Positions 63,613-64,000 of a stretch of 64,000 nucleotides of DNA are shown piece after piece. The notes under the pieces are model-generated. The model was not told the origin of the DNA. It did not search any database and saw only the letters and a program-made list of their open reading frames with translations. Each line of letters begins with the position of its first letter. Position 1 is the stretch's first letter. The stretch is taken from contig NZ_QNUL01000010.1 of NCBI RefSeq assembly GCF_003383615.1, positions 124,001-188,000 of the forward strand, written 5' to 3'. The DNA comes from Dyadobacter luteus (GTDB lineage: Bacteria; Bacteroidota; Bacteroidia; Cytophagales; Spirosomataceae). The translations under genes and the position numbers were made by a program.

Positions 63613-63661
63613 TTCTTAATTCTTAATTCCTAACTCTTAACTCTTAATCCCTCACTCCTCT
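63613..63661 (-). repeat. Seven-unit heptad array (TTCTTAA type) running over a stop codon
   Basis: Plus-strand units: TTCTTAA, TTCTTAA, TTCCTAA, CTCTTAA, CTCTTAA, TCCCTCA, CTCCTCT. The array covers the stop codon of the minus-strand CorC-domain gene (63630-63632) and encodes its last ~10 residues (ERSEGLRVKS). Same period as the arrays in the sulfur genes. Confidence 0.8.
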
Positions 63662-64000
63662 CCTCAATCTTCAACCTTACCAACTCAATTCTGGTATCCT
63701 GCATTGACACTACCTGGAAGGAATATGGAGGCAATTCAAGCGTGTCATTTACATCAGGTAAATCGCCGTGGTGATGAATGATCATCCCTGCCAGCGTATC
63801 GTAGTCTCCTTCCGGCAACTCCCAGCCATACTTTTCATTCAGATAGTCTATTTCGTGTCGGGCGCTGAGAATGTATGTCTGCGGATCAATCTCCTTTTCT
63901 GTCCAATCTTCGGTTGAATCATATTCATCCTGAATTTCCCCAAAAATTTGCTCCACTACATCCTCAACACTTACAAGCCCCGATGTACCACCAAATTCGT
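63630..64000 (-). CDS. CorC/HlyC-domain (GldE/hemolysin-like) protein, C-terminal end (partial)
   Basis: The reading frame is open to the window edge at 64000; about 123 codons are seen. EFGGTSGLVSVEDVVEQIFGEIQDE is the end of a CBS-pair region and the rest (DYDTLAGMIIHHHGDLPDVND) is a CorC_HlyC domain, as in CNNM/CorC transporters and the gliding protein GldE. Which of these it is cannot be told without the N-terminus. The last residues are encoded by a 7-bp repeat array. Confidence 0.88.
   Translation of the reverse strand, partial: EFGGTSGLVSVEDVVEQIFGEIQDEYDSTEDWTEKEIDPQTYILSARHEIDYLNEKYGWELPEGDYDTLAGMIIHHHGDLPDVNDTLELPPYSFQVVSMQDTRIELVRLKIEERSEGLRVKS

Noticed and set aside
1..64000. tRNA or rRNA genes
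   Set aside because: I looked for T-loop and other conserved RNA motifs in the gaps and saw none; a covariance search would be decisive.

Overview
The window looks like a chromosomal segment of a Bacteroidota bacterium, most likely order Cytophagales (a Dyadobacter/Spirosoma-type relative; the genus is inference). Signs are a SusC/SusD pair, a large secreted protein with a gliding/type IX secretion (CHU_C) C-terminal domain, several promoters of the Bacteroidota form TTG-N19/20-TAnnTTTG, frequent GTG/TTG starts without clear Shine-Dalgarno sites, and many short palindromic intergenic repeats. No rRNA, tRNA, CRISPR array, phage or insertion sequence was recognised.

Region 1 (1-15.5 kb) is a polysaccharide/glycoside utilisation locus: the end of a SusC porin, SusD, a secreted protein with a covalent-flavin acceptor motif, an exported FAD oxidoreductase, the flavin transferase ApbE, a helical-barrel glycosidase-like protein, an SSS symporter, a GH2 enzyme and a second FAD oxidoreductase without a signal peptide. 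Three flavin components and the enzyme that attaches FMN suggest oxidative sugar chemistry coupled to electron transfer. A terminator closes the locus. An Rpn-type nuclease gene and an outer-membrane barrel gene follow.

Region 2 (17.3-27.4 kb) is assimilatory sulfate reduction: a TSUP exporter fused to part of a siroheme-synthase domain, an O-succinylhomoserine sulfhydrylase, an inserted UPF0175/PIN toxin-antitoxin pair, cysH (APS-reductase type), cysD, cysN, a sulfite reductase with an extra C-terminal helical domain, and a siroheme methyltransferase. Several gene junctions carry 7-bp periodic repeats that start on a stop codon and reappear, inverted, just before the next start codon.

Region 3 (27.4-49.9 kb) is mixed: tandem LpxL-type acyltransferases and a GT9 transferase (envelope), agmatine/N-carbamoylputrescine enzymes (polyamines), a Tat-exported HisC-like aminotransferase with an AEC transporter behind a 0.77-kb structured intergenic region, a sterol-desaturase-type hydroxylase, a RelE/ParE toxin-antitoxin pair, GH25 lysozyme, an Fe(II)/2-oxoglutarate dioxygenase, chromate transporter, a GH3-beta-lactamase fusion, M28 peptidase, trehalase, PhzF, EamA exporter and an OmpA-like protein.

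Region 4 (50-64 kb) is housekeeping and surface: pth, pyrR, argS, glutathione peroxidase, menA, a double SGNH esterase, a DUF4920 protein, the giant CHU_C protein, an ABC ATPase and the end of a CorC-domain protein cut by the window edge.
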